Below are positions 51,499 to 58,883 of a stretch of DNA of 64,000 bases, one piece after another. The stretch is taken from positions 8,175,501 to 8,239,500 of the forward strand of contig NZ_CP108006.1 in the NCBI RefSeq assembly GCF_036127095.1, read 5' to 3'. The stretch is from Streptomyces sp. NBC_00335. GTDB taxonomy: Bacteria > Actinomycetota > Actinomycetes > Streptomycetales > Streptomycetaceae. The translations under genes and the position numbers were made by a program. Position 1 is the stretch's first letter. Each line of letters opens with the position of its first letter. The notes beneath the pieces were generated by a model, which saw only the letters and a list, made by a program, of their open reading frames with translations, was not told the origin of the DNA and searched no databases.

Positions 51499-52230
51499 TC
51501 AGCGGGCCGCCCCGGCACCCTTCCCCGCGACCGTGTTGCTCGTGACCGCGCCGTCGGCGCCGGCCAGGGTCACGACGTGCCTCACCCCGTCGGAGCCGAG
51601 GACCACGACGCGCCAGGCGCTCCCGCCGCCCTCCTGGGCGACCACGCGCAGGGCTTCGGCCTTGCCGCCGGGCACGGCGGCCTCCGCCTTCTCCAGGGCC
51701 TGGGCCGCCGGCAGGGCGGGCAGCGGTACGGGGGACCGGTCGCGCCCTTCCGCGACGAACCCCTCCTCGTCTTCGGGCGTTCCCGGCTTCACGAGGCCGT
51801 CCGGCGGGAAGACCCCGCGCTCGCCCTTCTGCCCCCGCAGGCCGGGCTTCCCGGGCTCGCCCGGCTTCCCGGGCTCGCCCGGCTTCCCGGGGCGCGCGGG
51901 AAGCGGAGCCGTCATCTCGCCGCCCCCCTCCCGCACGACGTCGAACCGGTCCCACATCCGCTCCGCGCGCGTGCGGCGGACGTCGTGGTCGTGGCCCGCC
52001 ACCGCCGTCACCGCGGCCCCCGCGCCGGCGGACGCCACCACCACGAGCCCGAGTGCCACCCAGCGCCCCCGGCCCTCACGGGCGAACCGGGTGTAGCGGG
52101 CGATCCGGGCGCCGCGCCCCGCCGCCTTGCCGGCCGGGTCGCCGCCACCCTCGCTGCTGCCCTCGCCGCCGCCCTCGACGGGAACAGTGGCCGGGGGGTA
52201 CTCGGGCGGCTGCGGACTGGACTGAGTCAT
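51499..52230 (-). CDS. Membrane protein with collagen-like repeat and PepSY-like domain
   Basis: 243 residues: a disordered Pro/Glu/Gly N-terminus, one transmembrane helix at about 60-80 (WVALGLVVVASAGAGAAVTA), a collagen-like Gly-X-Y tract KPGEPGKPGEPGKPGLRG (about 115-140) continuing into QKGERG, and a C-terminal PepSY-like domain (ALEKAEAAVPGGKAEALRVV, SDGVRHVVTLAG). Collagen tracts are rare in actinobacteria and could form trimeric stalks on the outer face of the membrane. GAGGAGCATCC precedes ATG 52230. It is divergent from a two-component system that probably controls it. Confidence 0.85.
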   Translation of the reverse strand: MTQSSPQPPEYPPATVPVEGGGEGSSEGGGDPAGKAAGRGARIARYTRFAREGRGRWVALGLVVVASAGAGAAVTAVAGHDHDVRRTRAERMWDRFDVVREGGGEMTAPLPARPGKPGEPGKPGEPGKPGLRGQKGERGVFPPDGLVKPGTPEDEEGFVAEGRDRSPVPLPALPAAQALEKAEAAVPGGKAEALRVVAQEGGGSAWRVVVLGSDGVRHVVTLAGADGAVTSNTVAGKGAGAAR

Positions 52231-52362
52231 CTGGATGCTCCTCGCGTTCTCCGGACGGCGTGCCCGGCTCGGCCGATCCTGCGAGCAGGATGCTGAAGCC
52301 CCGCTGAAGCGAGCTGAAGAACCCTTCAGCAAGCCGGCGGCGCGACCTGAGAACCTTGCCCC

Positions 52363-53040
52363 ATGCGCGTACTGGTGGTCGAGGACGAGCGGCGGCTGGC
52401 CGCCGCCCTGCAACGTGGTCTGCGGGCCGAGGGCTTCACTGTGGACACGGCACACGACGGCCCGCAAGGCCTGTGGATGGCCGGGGAGCACGACTACGAC
52501 GCCATCGTGCTCGACATCATGCTGCCGGGCCTCAACGGCTACCGGGTCTGCGCCCGGCTGCGCGCGGCCGGCTGCGAGTCCGGCATCCTCATGCTCACCG
52601 CCAAGGACGGCGAGTACGACGAGGCCGAGGCCCTGGACACCGGCGCCGACGACTTCCTCTCCAAGCCGTTCTCCTACGTGGTCCTCGTGGCCCGCCTGCG
52701 GGCCCTGATCCGGCGCACCGGCCGCCGCAGCCCGCAGGTCATGGAGTTCGGCGACCTCCTGGTCGACCCGGCCCGCCGGCGTTGCACGCGCGGCGGCGTC
52801 GAAGCCCGGCTGACCGCGCGCGAGTTCGCCGTCCTGGTGCACCTCGCACGCCGGGCGGGCGAGGTCGTACCCAAGCGCGACATCCTCGACCACGTCTGGG
52901 ACGCCGCCTACGAAGGGGACCTCAACGTCGTCGAGGTCCACGTCAGCGCCCTGCGCCGGAAGATAGACGCGCCCTTCGGCCGGGCCGCGGTGGAAACCGT
53001 CCGGGGCGCCGGCTACCGGCTGGCGGCCGACGGTGGCTGA
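52363..53040 (+). CDS. OmpR-family response regulator
   Basis: 225 residues. The receiver domain begins MRVLVVEDERRLAAALQRGL and has phosphoacceptor Asp in YDAIVLDIMLPGLNGYRV (about 51), conserved Thr in ILMLTAKD and Lys in DFLSKPFSYVVL. A winged-helix C-terminal domain (about 125-222) reads VHLARRAGEVVPKRDILDHV and VEVHVSALRRKIDAPFGRAA. It is co-transcribed with the histidine kinase that starts within its 3' end. The divergent collagen-like/PepSY gene is the likely target, as PepSY proteins often feed back on such kinases. Confidence 0.93.
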   Translation: MRVLVVEDERRLAAALQRGLRAEGFTVDTAHDGPQGLWMAGEHDYDAIVLDIMLPGLNGYRVCARLRAAGCESGILMLTAKDGEYDEAEALDTGADDFLSKPFSYVVLVARLRALIRRTGRRSPQVMEFGDLLVDPARRRCTRGGVEARLTAREFAVLVHLARRAGEVVPKRDILDHVWDAAYEGDLNVVEVHVSALRRKIDAPFGRAAVETVRGAGYRLAADGG

Positions 53041-54544
53041 GCCCGACGAGTCCCACGACTCCCGCGAGCCCGACGACTCCCGCGAGCCCGACGGGCCCTA
53101 CGACTTCCACGACCTCGACGAGGACCGCGGCCGCCCCCGCGCGGCGGCCCACCGCCCGCGCGAGCTCGCGTACCGGCTGCGCCGGGCCGCGTCCCGGCTC
53201 CGTCCGAGGTCCGTCCGCGCGCAGGCCACCCTCGGTGCCTCCGCCGTGGTGGCCCTGGCCCTCGCAGTGGCCTCCTTCGCCCTGCTCGGGGCCCTGGAGA
53301 CCAACCTGACCAGGAGCGCCCAGGAGGACGCCGAACGGCAGGCCGCCAAGGTGGCCGCGCTGGCGTCCACCGGGCAGCTGGACCTCGTACCGCCCCCGGG
53401 CCGCGGGACCGGCTTCTTCCAGGTCGTCGACGCGCGGGGCCGCGTGCTCGCGGCCAGCCCCAACCTCAGCGGCCGCCCCGCCCTCGTCCCCGAACCACCC
53501 GTCGCACCCGGGACGGTCCGCGACACCTGGAAGGGCGGCCGGGTCCGCGAGGAACACCGCCAGCGCGTCGTGCAGGTCACCACCGTCACCGCGAAGGGCC
53601 TGGTCACCGTCTACGCCGGGACCTCGCTCCGGGACGCCGACACCGCCGACGCGACCATCATGGCGGTGCTGGCCGTCGTGGTCCCGCTGCTCGTCCTGGT
53701 CGTGGCCCTGATCACCTGGCGGGTCACCGGCTGGGCCCTGCGCCCCGTGGAGGCGATCCGCGCCGAGATGGCCGAGATCGGCGACCGCGAACTGCACCGC
53801 AGGGTGCCCGTTCCGCCCACCCGCGACGAGGTGGCCCGGCTCGCCGTCACCATGAACGCCACCCTGGACCGGCTGGAGGCCGCCGGCATCCGCCAGCGCC
53901 GCTTCATCGCGGACGCCTCGCACGAACTGCGCAGCCCCATTACGGTGCTCCGCACCCAGCTGGAGGTCGCGCAGGCCCACCCCGACCCCGAACTGTGGGG
54001 CGAACTGGTCAGCGGCGCGCTGGAGGACACCGTACGGCTCCAGGACCTGGCGGCCGACCTTCTCCTGCTGGCCCGCCTCGACACTTCGGAGCCGCCGCCG
54101 GCCGCCGCCGTCGACCTCACGGAAGTGGTCCGCGAAGCGGCCCGTACGCGCAGGGGCGCCCGCGTCCCCGTGCACGCCGACATCGCACCGGGGATCGCGG
54201 TCCGCGGCAGCACGATCTGGCTGTCGCGGCTCGTCACCAACCTGCTGGACAACGCGGACCGCCACGCCGAGCAGCAGGTCACCCTCATCCTGCGCACGGA
54301 CGAGTCCCGGGGCGAGGCCGTCCTGGAGGTCACCGACGACGGATCGGGCATCGTACCCGCCGACCGCGAGCGGGTCTTCGAACGCTTCACCCGGCTCGAC
54401 GACGCCCGCGCCCGCGACGAGGGCGGCACCGGTCTGGGCCTGGCCATCGCCCGCGACATCGCCCTGCGCCTCGGTGGCACCCTCGCCGTCCGGGACTCCC
54501 CGAAGGGGGCCCGCCTGGTCGCCACGCTCCCGCTGGGCCCCTGA
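53033..54544 (+). CDS. Membrane sensor histidine kinase
   Basis: 503 residues from a GTG overlapping the regulator gene by 8 bases. An Asp/Glu/Pro-rich N-terminus is followed by the first TM at about 62-85 (TLGASAVVALALAVASFALL), an extracytoplasmic sensor (about 86-200), a second TM at about 205-228 (TIMAVLAVVVPLLVLVVALI), a HAMP region (about 230-282), an H-box FIADASHELRSPITVLRTQL (His about 302), N-box RLVTNLLDNADRHAEQ, and G boxes VTDDGSGIVPADRER and GGTGLGLAIARDIALRLGG. It pairs with the adjacent OmpR regulator. The signal is unknown. Confidence 0.94.
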   Translation: MAEPDESHDSREPDDSREPDGPYDFHDLDEDRGRPRAAAHRPRELAYRLRRAASRLRPRSVRAQATLGASAVVALALAVASFALLGALETNLTRSAQEDAERQAAKVAALASTGQLDLVPPPGRGTGFFQVVDARGRVLAASPNLSGRPALVPEPPVAPGTVRDTWKGGRVREEHRQRVVQVTTVTAKGLVTVYAGTSLRDADTADATIMAVLAVVVPLLVLVVALITWRVTGWALRPVEAIRAEMAEIGDRELHRRVPVPPTRDEVARLAVTMNATLDRLEAAGIRQRRFIADASHELRSPITVLRTQLEVAQAHPDPELWGELVSGALEDTVRLQDLAADLLLLARLDTSEPPPAAAVDLTEVVREAARTRRGARVPVHADIAPGIAVRGSTIWLSRLVTNLLDNADRHAEQQVTLILRTDESRGEAVLEVTDDGSGIVPADRERVFERFTRLDDARARDEGGTGLGLAIARDIALRLGGTLAVRDSPKGARLVATLPLGP

Positions 54545-54545
54545 C

Positions 54546-56516
54546 TCAGCACACCGGCCGGCGCCCCGCGTCCCGCGCGGCCTCCTCCTCCGCCGCGACG
54601 GGCGCGGGCAGCCCCGGCACCGGCTCCGGCGGGGGCACCAGCAGGCCCGTGCTGCCCGGGGGGTCGAAGAGCGGGGCGGGCTTGACGGTGACCCGGCCCG
54701 TGGAGACGGCCTCCAGGGTGCCGAGGGCCGACACGTACGCCGGGAAGCTGTCCGTGTCCCGCCGGTGGCGGGCCGGCTCCCGGTAGTCGCCGAGGGCCGG
54801 GTAGCCGTCCTGCCCGGTGAGCGTGTACGAGGTGGTCACGATCCGGTACGAGGCCTCCGGCCGCAGCGGGACCCCGTCGACGAACACGTCGTCCGGCGCC
54901 ACCCGGTCCCCGACGGGCCCCGATGCGTCGAAGGAGTAGCGGACGTTGTCCGACACCGCGAGCGGTGCGTACGTCAGCACGCCGGAGACGTCCAGCGCCC
55001 ACTGCTGCTCCAGGGCTTCGTGGAGCCGGCGCCCGCTCACCTCGGCACTGACCAGGGGGCATCCGTAGCCGACGGCCCGCCAGGCGCGCTCGAAGCCGAC
55101 CGGGTCGTCCAGGGCGGGACCGGCGAGCAGATCGGTGTTGATCACGCTGCGGCCCATGCGCGGGGCGACCGCGATGAGCGCCAGGTCCGCGCCGGACCGG
55201 GCGGGCCGGGGACTGGTGTCGAAGGAGTCGGGCGCCTGTCGGGCGGCCCACAGTGCCCAGTCGGCGACGAGGTTGCCCATGGTGGATTCCCCGGCCGGGG
55301 AGAGCCGGCGGCTGAAGGAGGCGCGCTGGCGTCCGATGGCTCCCGCCCCGCGCCGCCGCGCGTAGCCGGCCCAGTGGTCGACGACCTCCCCCAGCACCGG
55401 ATCGGGGTCCACGTCGCGGGTGTTGGGGTGGTTGACGGAGCTGGTGAGCGCGCGGACGACCGTACCGGTGTCCGCGTCGAGCCGCAGGGTGATCTCGCCG
55501 ATGATCTGGCCGTGGCAGCCGGCCTCGACGAAGGGCCGCGGCCGTCCGTCGGGCCCCGGGAGCATCATGTTGAAGGCGCAGTGCCAATGCCCGGTGACGA
55601 TCGCGTCGATGTCCGGCGACACGCGCAGCGCCAGCTCATAGGCCGGACCGCTGGGTTCGCTGCCGGAATCGAAGTCGCTGCCCGCCACCGCCCCGTCGTG
55701 CATGCTCAGCACGATGGCGCCCACCCCGAGCGCCTTGAGCCGGGCCGCGCAGAGGTCGGCGGAGGCGAGCTGGCCGAGGGTGGTCAGGCCGGGCTGGAAG
55801 GAGTTCCCGAACCCCTCGGTGCCGTCGACCGTCAGGTGGATGAACCCGATCGGCAGCCGCCGCCCGCCCGGCGCGTCCACCCACTCGATGTTGTACGGGG
55901 GGAGCACGGTCTCCCCGCTCGCCGCGGACACGGCGTTGGCGCTGTAGTAGCGGAAGTCGGCGCCGTGGAAGGGGGCGCCACTGGAGTCGGGGAAGGTGTT
56001 GGTCAGTCCCGCCCCGTCGTAGGGGACGCCTTCCTCCATGTGCCGGCGCAGGAAGCCGGGCGTGCGGTCGAACTCGTGGTTCCCGGCGGTCGCGAAGTCC
56101 AGGCCGAGCCGGTTCAGTGCCTCGATGGTCGGCTCGTCGGCGAGGGTGAAGGCGGGGAACTCCCAGCCGGAGAAGAGGTCGCCCGGGGCGAAGAAGAAGG
56201 AGTTGGCCCGGCCGGCCCGCAACCGGGCCAGATGGGTGGCCATGTAGGCGACCCCGCCCACCGCGTACGTACGGCCGCCCGCGCCGGTGATGAGCGCGTC
56301 CCGGTCCGGGGGAGCGGACAGGTACCCGTGCAGGTCGGTGATGTGCAGCAGCTGTACGTCCACGTACCCGGCCGCGCTCGCGGAGTCGTGCGCCGCGCCG
56401 GTGGCGGCCGAGGCGGTACCGGTGAGCGCCTTGACCCCGACGCCCCCGGCGACCCCCGCGGCCCGGGCCAGGAAATGGCGCCGCCCGAACTCTTCCACCA
56501 GCGTCCCCGATCCCAC
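54546..56516 (-). CDS. Secreted 5'-nucleotidase/UshA-type metallophosphatase
   Basis: 656 residues from GTG 56516 (AGGAG 11 bases upstream). A Tat-type start is EEFGRRHFLARAAGVAGG. The metallophosphoesterase domain (about 50-330) has metal motifs LLHITDLHGYLSAP, FAPGDLFSGWEFP, TAGNHEFDRTP and IDAIVTGHWHCAFNMMLPG, followed by a 5'-nucleotidase C-terminal domain (about 370-590, e.g. ESTMGNLVADWALWA, RIVTTSYTLTGQDGYPAL). It should hydrolyse extracellular nucleotides or 2',3'-cyclic nucleotides. Longer N-terminal frames were rejected as the Tat motif would then be internal. It is convergent with the kinase gene, 1 base apart. Confidence 0.92.
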   Translation of the reverse strand: MGSGTLVEEFGRRHFLARAAGVAGGVGVKALTGTASAATGAAHDSASAAGYVDVQLLHITDLHGYLSAPPDRDALITGAGGRTYAVGGVAYMATHLARLRAGRANSFFFAPGDLFSGWEFPAFTLADEPTIEALNRLGLDFATAGNHEFDRTPGFLRRHMEEGVPYDGAGLTNTFPDSSGAPFHGADFRYYSANAVSAASGETVLPPYNIEWVDAPGGRRLPIGFIHLTVDGTEGFGNSFQPGLTTLGQLASADLCAARLKALGVGAIVLSMHDGAVAGSDFDSGSEPSGPAYELALRVSPDIDAIVTGHWHCAFNMMLPGPDGRPRPFVEAGCHGQIIGEITLRLDADTGTVVRALTSSVNHPNTRDVDPDPVLGEVVDHWAGYARRRGAGAIGRQRASFSRRLSPAGESTMGNLVADWALWAARQAPDSFDTSPRPARSGADLALIAVAPRMGRSVINTDLLAGPALDDPVGFERAWRAVGYGCPLVSAEVSGRRLHEALEQQWALDVSGVLTYAPLAVSDNVRYSFDASGPVGDRVAPDDVFVDGVPLRPEASYRIVTTSYTLTGQDGYPALGDYREPARHRRDTDSFPAYVSALGTLEAVSTGRVTVKPAPLFDPPGSTGLLVPPPEPVPGLPAPVAAEEEAARDAGRRPVC

Positions 56517-56614
56517 GGGCGGGCCAACTCCTGCCCGCACGGCAGCAGTCTGTGCCTGACCGGTGAGCGTCCATGGCAAGGCGTCCCGTCACCGGGGCGA
56601 AATTCCGGGAAACT

Positions 56615-57328
56615 TCACCCTGTCGACGAACGGCCCGCCTGCGGCGGCTGCGAAGCGGCGTACCGGGCCAGGAAGAGGTCGACTCCCGAGGTGACGACGC
56701 GAGTCAGCTCCGCCAGGTCCGTCCCGGTGCCGGGTGCGAAGGTGTCCACCAGTTGCGGGAGGCCGGTGGTGGTGGCGACGAGCTGTCGGACGGCGAGTTC
56801 GGGGTCGGGGACGGCGAGCCTTCCGCGTCGGGCGAGTTCGGCGCAGGCCTCGACGAGGGGCTTGTCGTACCCGTCGTACGTGACCCGGAACCAGAGCCGG
56901 CCGAGCTGCGGGAAACGCTCGCCCTCGCCGATCACCAGGCGGCGCAGCCGCATGATGTCGGGGCGCAGCAGGAGCGCGGCCCGGTCCCGGGAGAGGGCGA
57001 TGAGCGCGGCGCGCAGATCGGCGGCTTCCGTGAGGGCGGAGCCGTCGGGTTCGAGGCCGGCGCAGGCCTGGCGCACCATGCCGCCGATGACGGCGAGGAA
57101 CAGCCGCTCCTTGGTGCCGAAGTGCTTGTAGACCGTCGCCTTGGAGACCCCGGAACGGCTGGTGATCGCGTCCATGGAGGCGCCCGCGTACCCCTCGGCG
57201 AGGAACTCCGCGGCGGCCGCGTCGGTGATCGCCCGTCGCTTGCGCCGGACCGCCTCGGAGGAAGCGGGGACGGCGGGGAGGACCGGGATGCCGAATGCGT
57301 CGGTGGCGTTCGCCGTCTCGGCTTCCAT
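56615..57328 (-). CDS. TetR-family transcriptional regulator
   Basis: 237 residues. The N-terminal TetR HTH (about 27-75) reads RRAITDAAAAEFLAEGYAGA, SMDAITSRSGVSKATVYKHF and GTKERLFLAVI; the C-terminal ligand/dimer domain is helical. Relatives with the trailing DLFLARYA motif often belong to the AcrR-like group. AAGGACT precedes the ATG at 57328. A palindromic ACCG-tt-CGGT lies about 80 bp upstream, suggesting autoregulation. No transporter or enzyme gene is adjacent and co-directed, so its targets are unclear. Confidence 0.9.
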   Translation of the reverse strand: MEAETANATDAFGIPVLPAVPASSEAVRRKRRAITDAAAAEFLAEGYAGASMDAITSRSGVSKATVYKHFGTKERLFLAVIGGMVRQACAGLEPDGSALTEAADLRAALIALSRDRAALLLRPDIMRLRRLVIGEGERFPQLGRLWFRVTYDGYDKPLVEACAELARRGRLAVPDPELAVRQLVATTTGLPQLVDTFAPGTGTDLAELTRVVTSGVDLFLARYAASQPPQAGRSSTG

Positions 57329-57408
57329 GGGGGAGTCCTTCGTACCTGCGGGGGAGGGCGTGGGGCGGCGGCGATGGCGCTGCGTGCCGGGGCCAGTGTA
57401 GGAACTGA

Positions 57409-57418
57409 ACCGTTCGGT
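57409..57418 (-). promoter_or_regulatory. Candidate TetR operator ACCGTTCGGT
   Basis: ACCG-tt-CGGT inverted repeat upstream of the TetR gene, near a minus-strand -10-like TACACT (57400-57395). Its position over the -35 region fits self-repression. Symmetry extends only 4 bases per arm. Confidence 0.4.
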
Positions 57419-57469
57419 ACGCACAGCCTGCCCGGCTCCGGCTCCGGCTCCGCCCCGCCCCGGCGCGCG

Positions 57470-57664
57470 TCAGCCCTGCGCCGCGCCGCCCTTCATCTCG
57501 ACCTCGGCCGAGCCTGCCTCGGCGGCGGCGGCGTCGTCGGAGGCCTTCGCGAGCGTCGCGACCAGTGTCTCCGCCGAGTCCGCCGCCTTCTTCTGACGTT
57601 CCCCCGGGTGCCCCGGGAAACTCGCGGGCGCCCGTCCGAGCAGCCTGTATATCCTGCCCGGCAT
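57470..57664 (-). CDS. Possible small protein, low confidence
   Basis: A 64-residue frame, MPGRIYRLLGRAPASFPGHP to EVEMKGGAAQG, Ala-rich in the second half. It has no clear Shine-Dalgarno sequence, and its ATG overlaps that of the divergent GNAT gene by 2 bases. The amino-acid pattern (helical AETLVATLAKASDDAAAAEA) is protein-like and the stop lies before the tetR promoter, so it is kept as a candidate only. Confidence 0.35.
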   Translation of the reverse strand: MPGRIYRLLGRAPASFPGHPGERQKKAADSAETLVATLAKASDDAAAAEAGSAEVEMKGGAAQG

Positions 57665-58154
57665 GCTGCGACTCGAACGCCTGCGGGCCGATCACGAGGT
57701 TGCCCTGCTGGCCTTCGAGCGGGACAACCGGGCGTACTTCGCCCGTTCCGTACCGGACCGCGGGGACGCGTACTTCGCGGAGTTCGCCGCCCGCCACCGC
57801 GCGCTGCTCGCGGAACAGGACACGGGCGCGTGCCGGTTCCACCTCGTGCTGGACGCCGCCGGAGAGCTGATCGGGCGCGTCAACCTGGTGGACCTCGCGG
57901 ACGGCGCCGCCGACCTCGGCTACCGGATCGGCGAACGGGCGGCGGGCCGCGGCGCGGCCACCGCCGCCGTCCGGGAGGTCTGCCGGCTCGCCGCCACGGA
58001 GTACGGGCTCGGCGTCCTCACCGCGTCGGCGGCCCTGGACAACGCGGCCTCGGCGGCGGTGCTCCGGCGGACCGGATTCACGGTCGTGGGGGAGACCGTC
58101 CTGGACGGCAGTCCCGGGCTGACCTACCGGCGCGAGCTGACCGCCGAGGGCTGA
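57663..58154 (+). CDS. GNAT-family N-acetyltransferase (RimJ/RimL-like)
   Basis: The 163-residue acetyl-CoA-binding GNAT begins MLRLERLRADHEVALLAFER. Strand/helix order is typical: FHLVLDAAGELIGRVNLVDL, then the acetyl-CoA P-loop region YRIGERAAGRGAATAAVREV (motif A, Q/RxxGxG/A) and NAASAAVLRRTGFTVVGET (motif B). It resembles RimJ/RimL, which acetylate ribosomal proteins, but such enzymes also act on antibiotics or small amines. The ATG is fixed by the first beta strand; a ribosome binding site is not obvious. Confidence 0.88.
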   Translation: MLRLERLRADHEVALLAFERDNRAYFARSVPDRGDAYFAEFAARHRALLAEQDTGACRFHLVLDAAGELIGRVNLVDLADGAADLGYRIGERAAGRGAATAAVREVCRLAATEYGLGVLTASAALDNAASAAVLRRTGFTVVGETVLDGSPGLTYRRELTAEG

Positions 58155-58336
58155 CCGCCGGCAGCTCCGCCCGGGGCTGCCGGCGGTCCTGGTGCGTACG
58201 GGTGACGGTCCGACAGCGACGCATCACCCCATCGGTGGCCCCGGCGCGCGCGCACGGCGTTGATCACCGAGTGTGTTGATCACTGGCAGCGGGTGCGCTG
58301 CCCGTCGGCCCCCGCACTGAGGAGTCCCCGGCCCCC

Positions 58337-58819
58337 ATGGCTGTCGCCGTCGTCCTTTCCTTCTTGTGCGCCGCCGTCATCGCGAAGGGCGCCGCACAGC
58401 TCGCCCGTTGCGCGGCACGCCGCCGCAGGCCGCCGGACGTGGGTCCCGCCGCCGTTGCCGCCGCGGGAGCGGCCTGCTCCTTCTTCGTCCCCACCCAGGC
58501 GTTCCCGATGGCGAGTTCCCCCCCGGGACCCGGCCGTCGTCGCGCGCAAGGGCAACCACCCCGAAGCCGCCCGCGACCCGGTCACCGGCACTCTCCTCGG
58601 CCTGCTCCCCGCCGGCCCCGCGGTCGCGCACGAAGCCCCGTACGAACCGGATGCCGCGCGGCCGGACCGTACGCCGCCCCCGAGCGGGTGCGCGGCGAGG
58701 TCAGCGCGGAGCAGCCGTGGCTCGTCGACGACGCCGCGGTCACCGATGCCACGCGTGTGCCCCGCGTCGCCCCGCTGATCAAGCCCGCCGCCGCAGTGCC
58801 CGCCGCGCCGCCGCGCTGA
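58337..58819 (+). pseudogene. Frame-disrupted secreted/membrane protein gene
   Basis: The first frame (from ATG 58337) reads MAVAVVLSFLCAAVIAKGAA, like a signal or TM segment, to about MASS near 58515. After a run of 7 C the protein-like sequence continues in the next frame (RDPAVVARKGNHPEAARDP, VTGTLLGLLPAGPAVAHEAP) and near a C5 run at about 58672-58676 it returns to the original frame (ERVRGEVSAEQPWLVDDAAV to PPR). Removing one C and adding one C restores a single 160-residue protein. This is either a decayed gene or two homopolymer sequence errors. The function is unknown; the product would be exported or membrane-anchored. Confidence 0.6.
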
Positions 58820-58883
58820 ACACGGCCGTCCTCCTGTATTCGATTCCCCCTCCCCGCCCCCCACCGCCACTTGGAGCAAGCCG

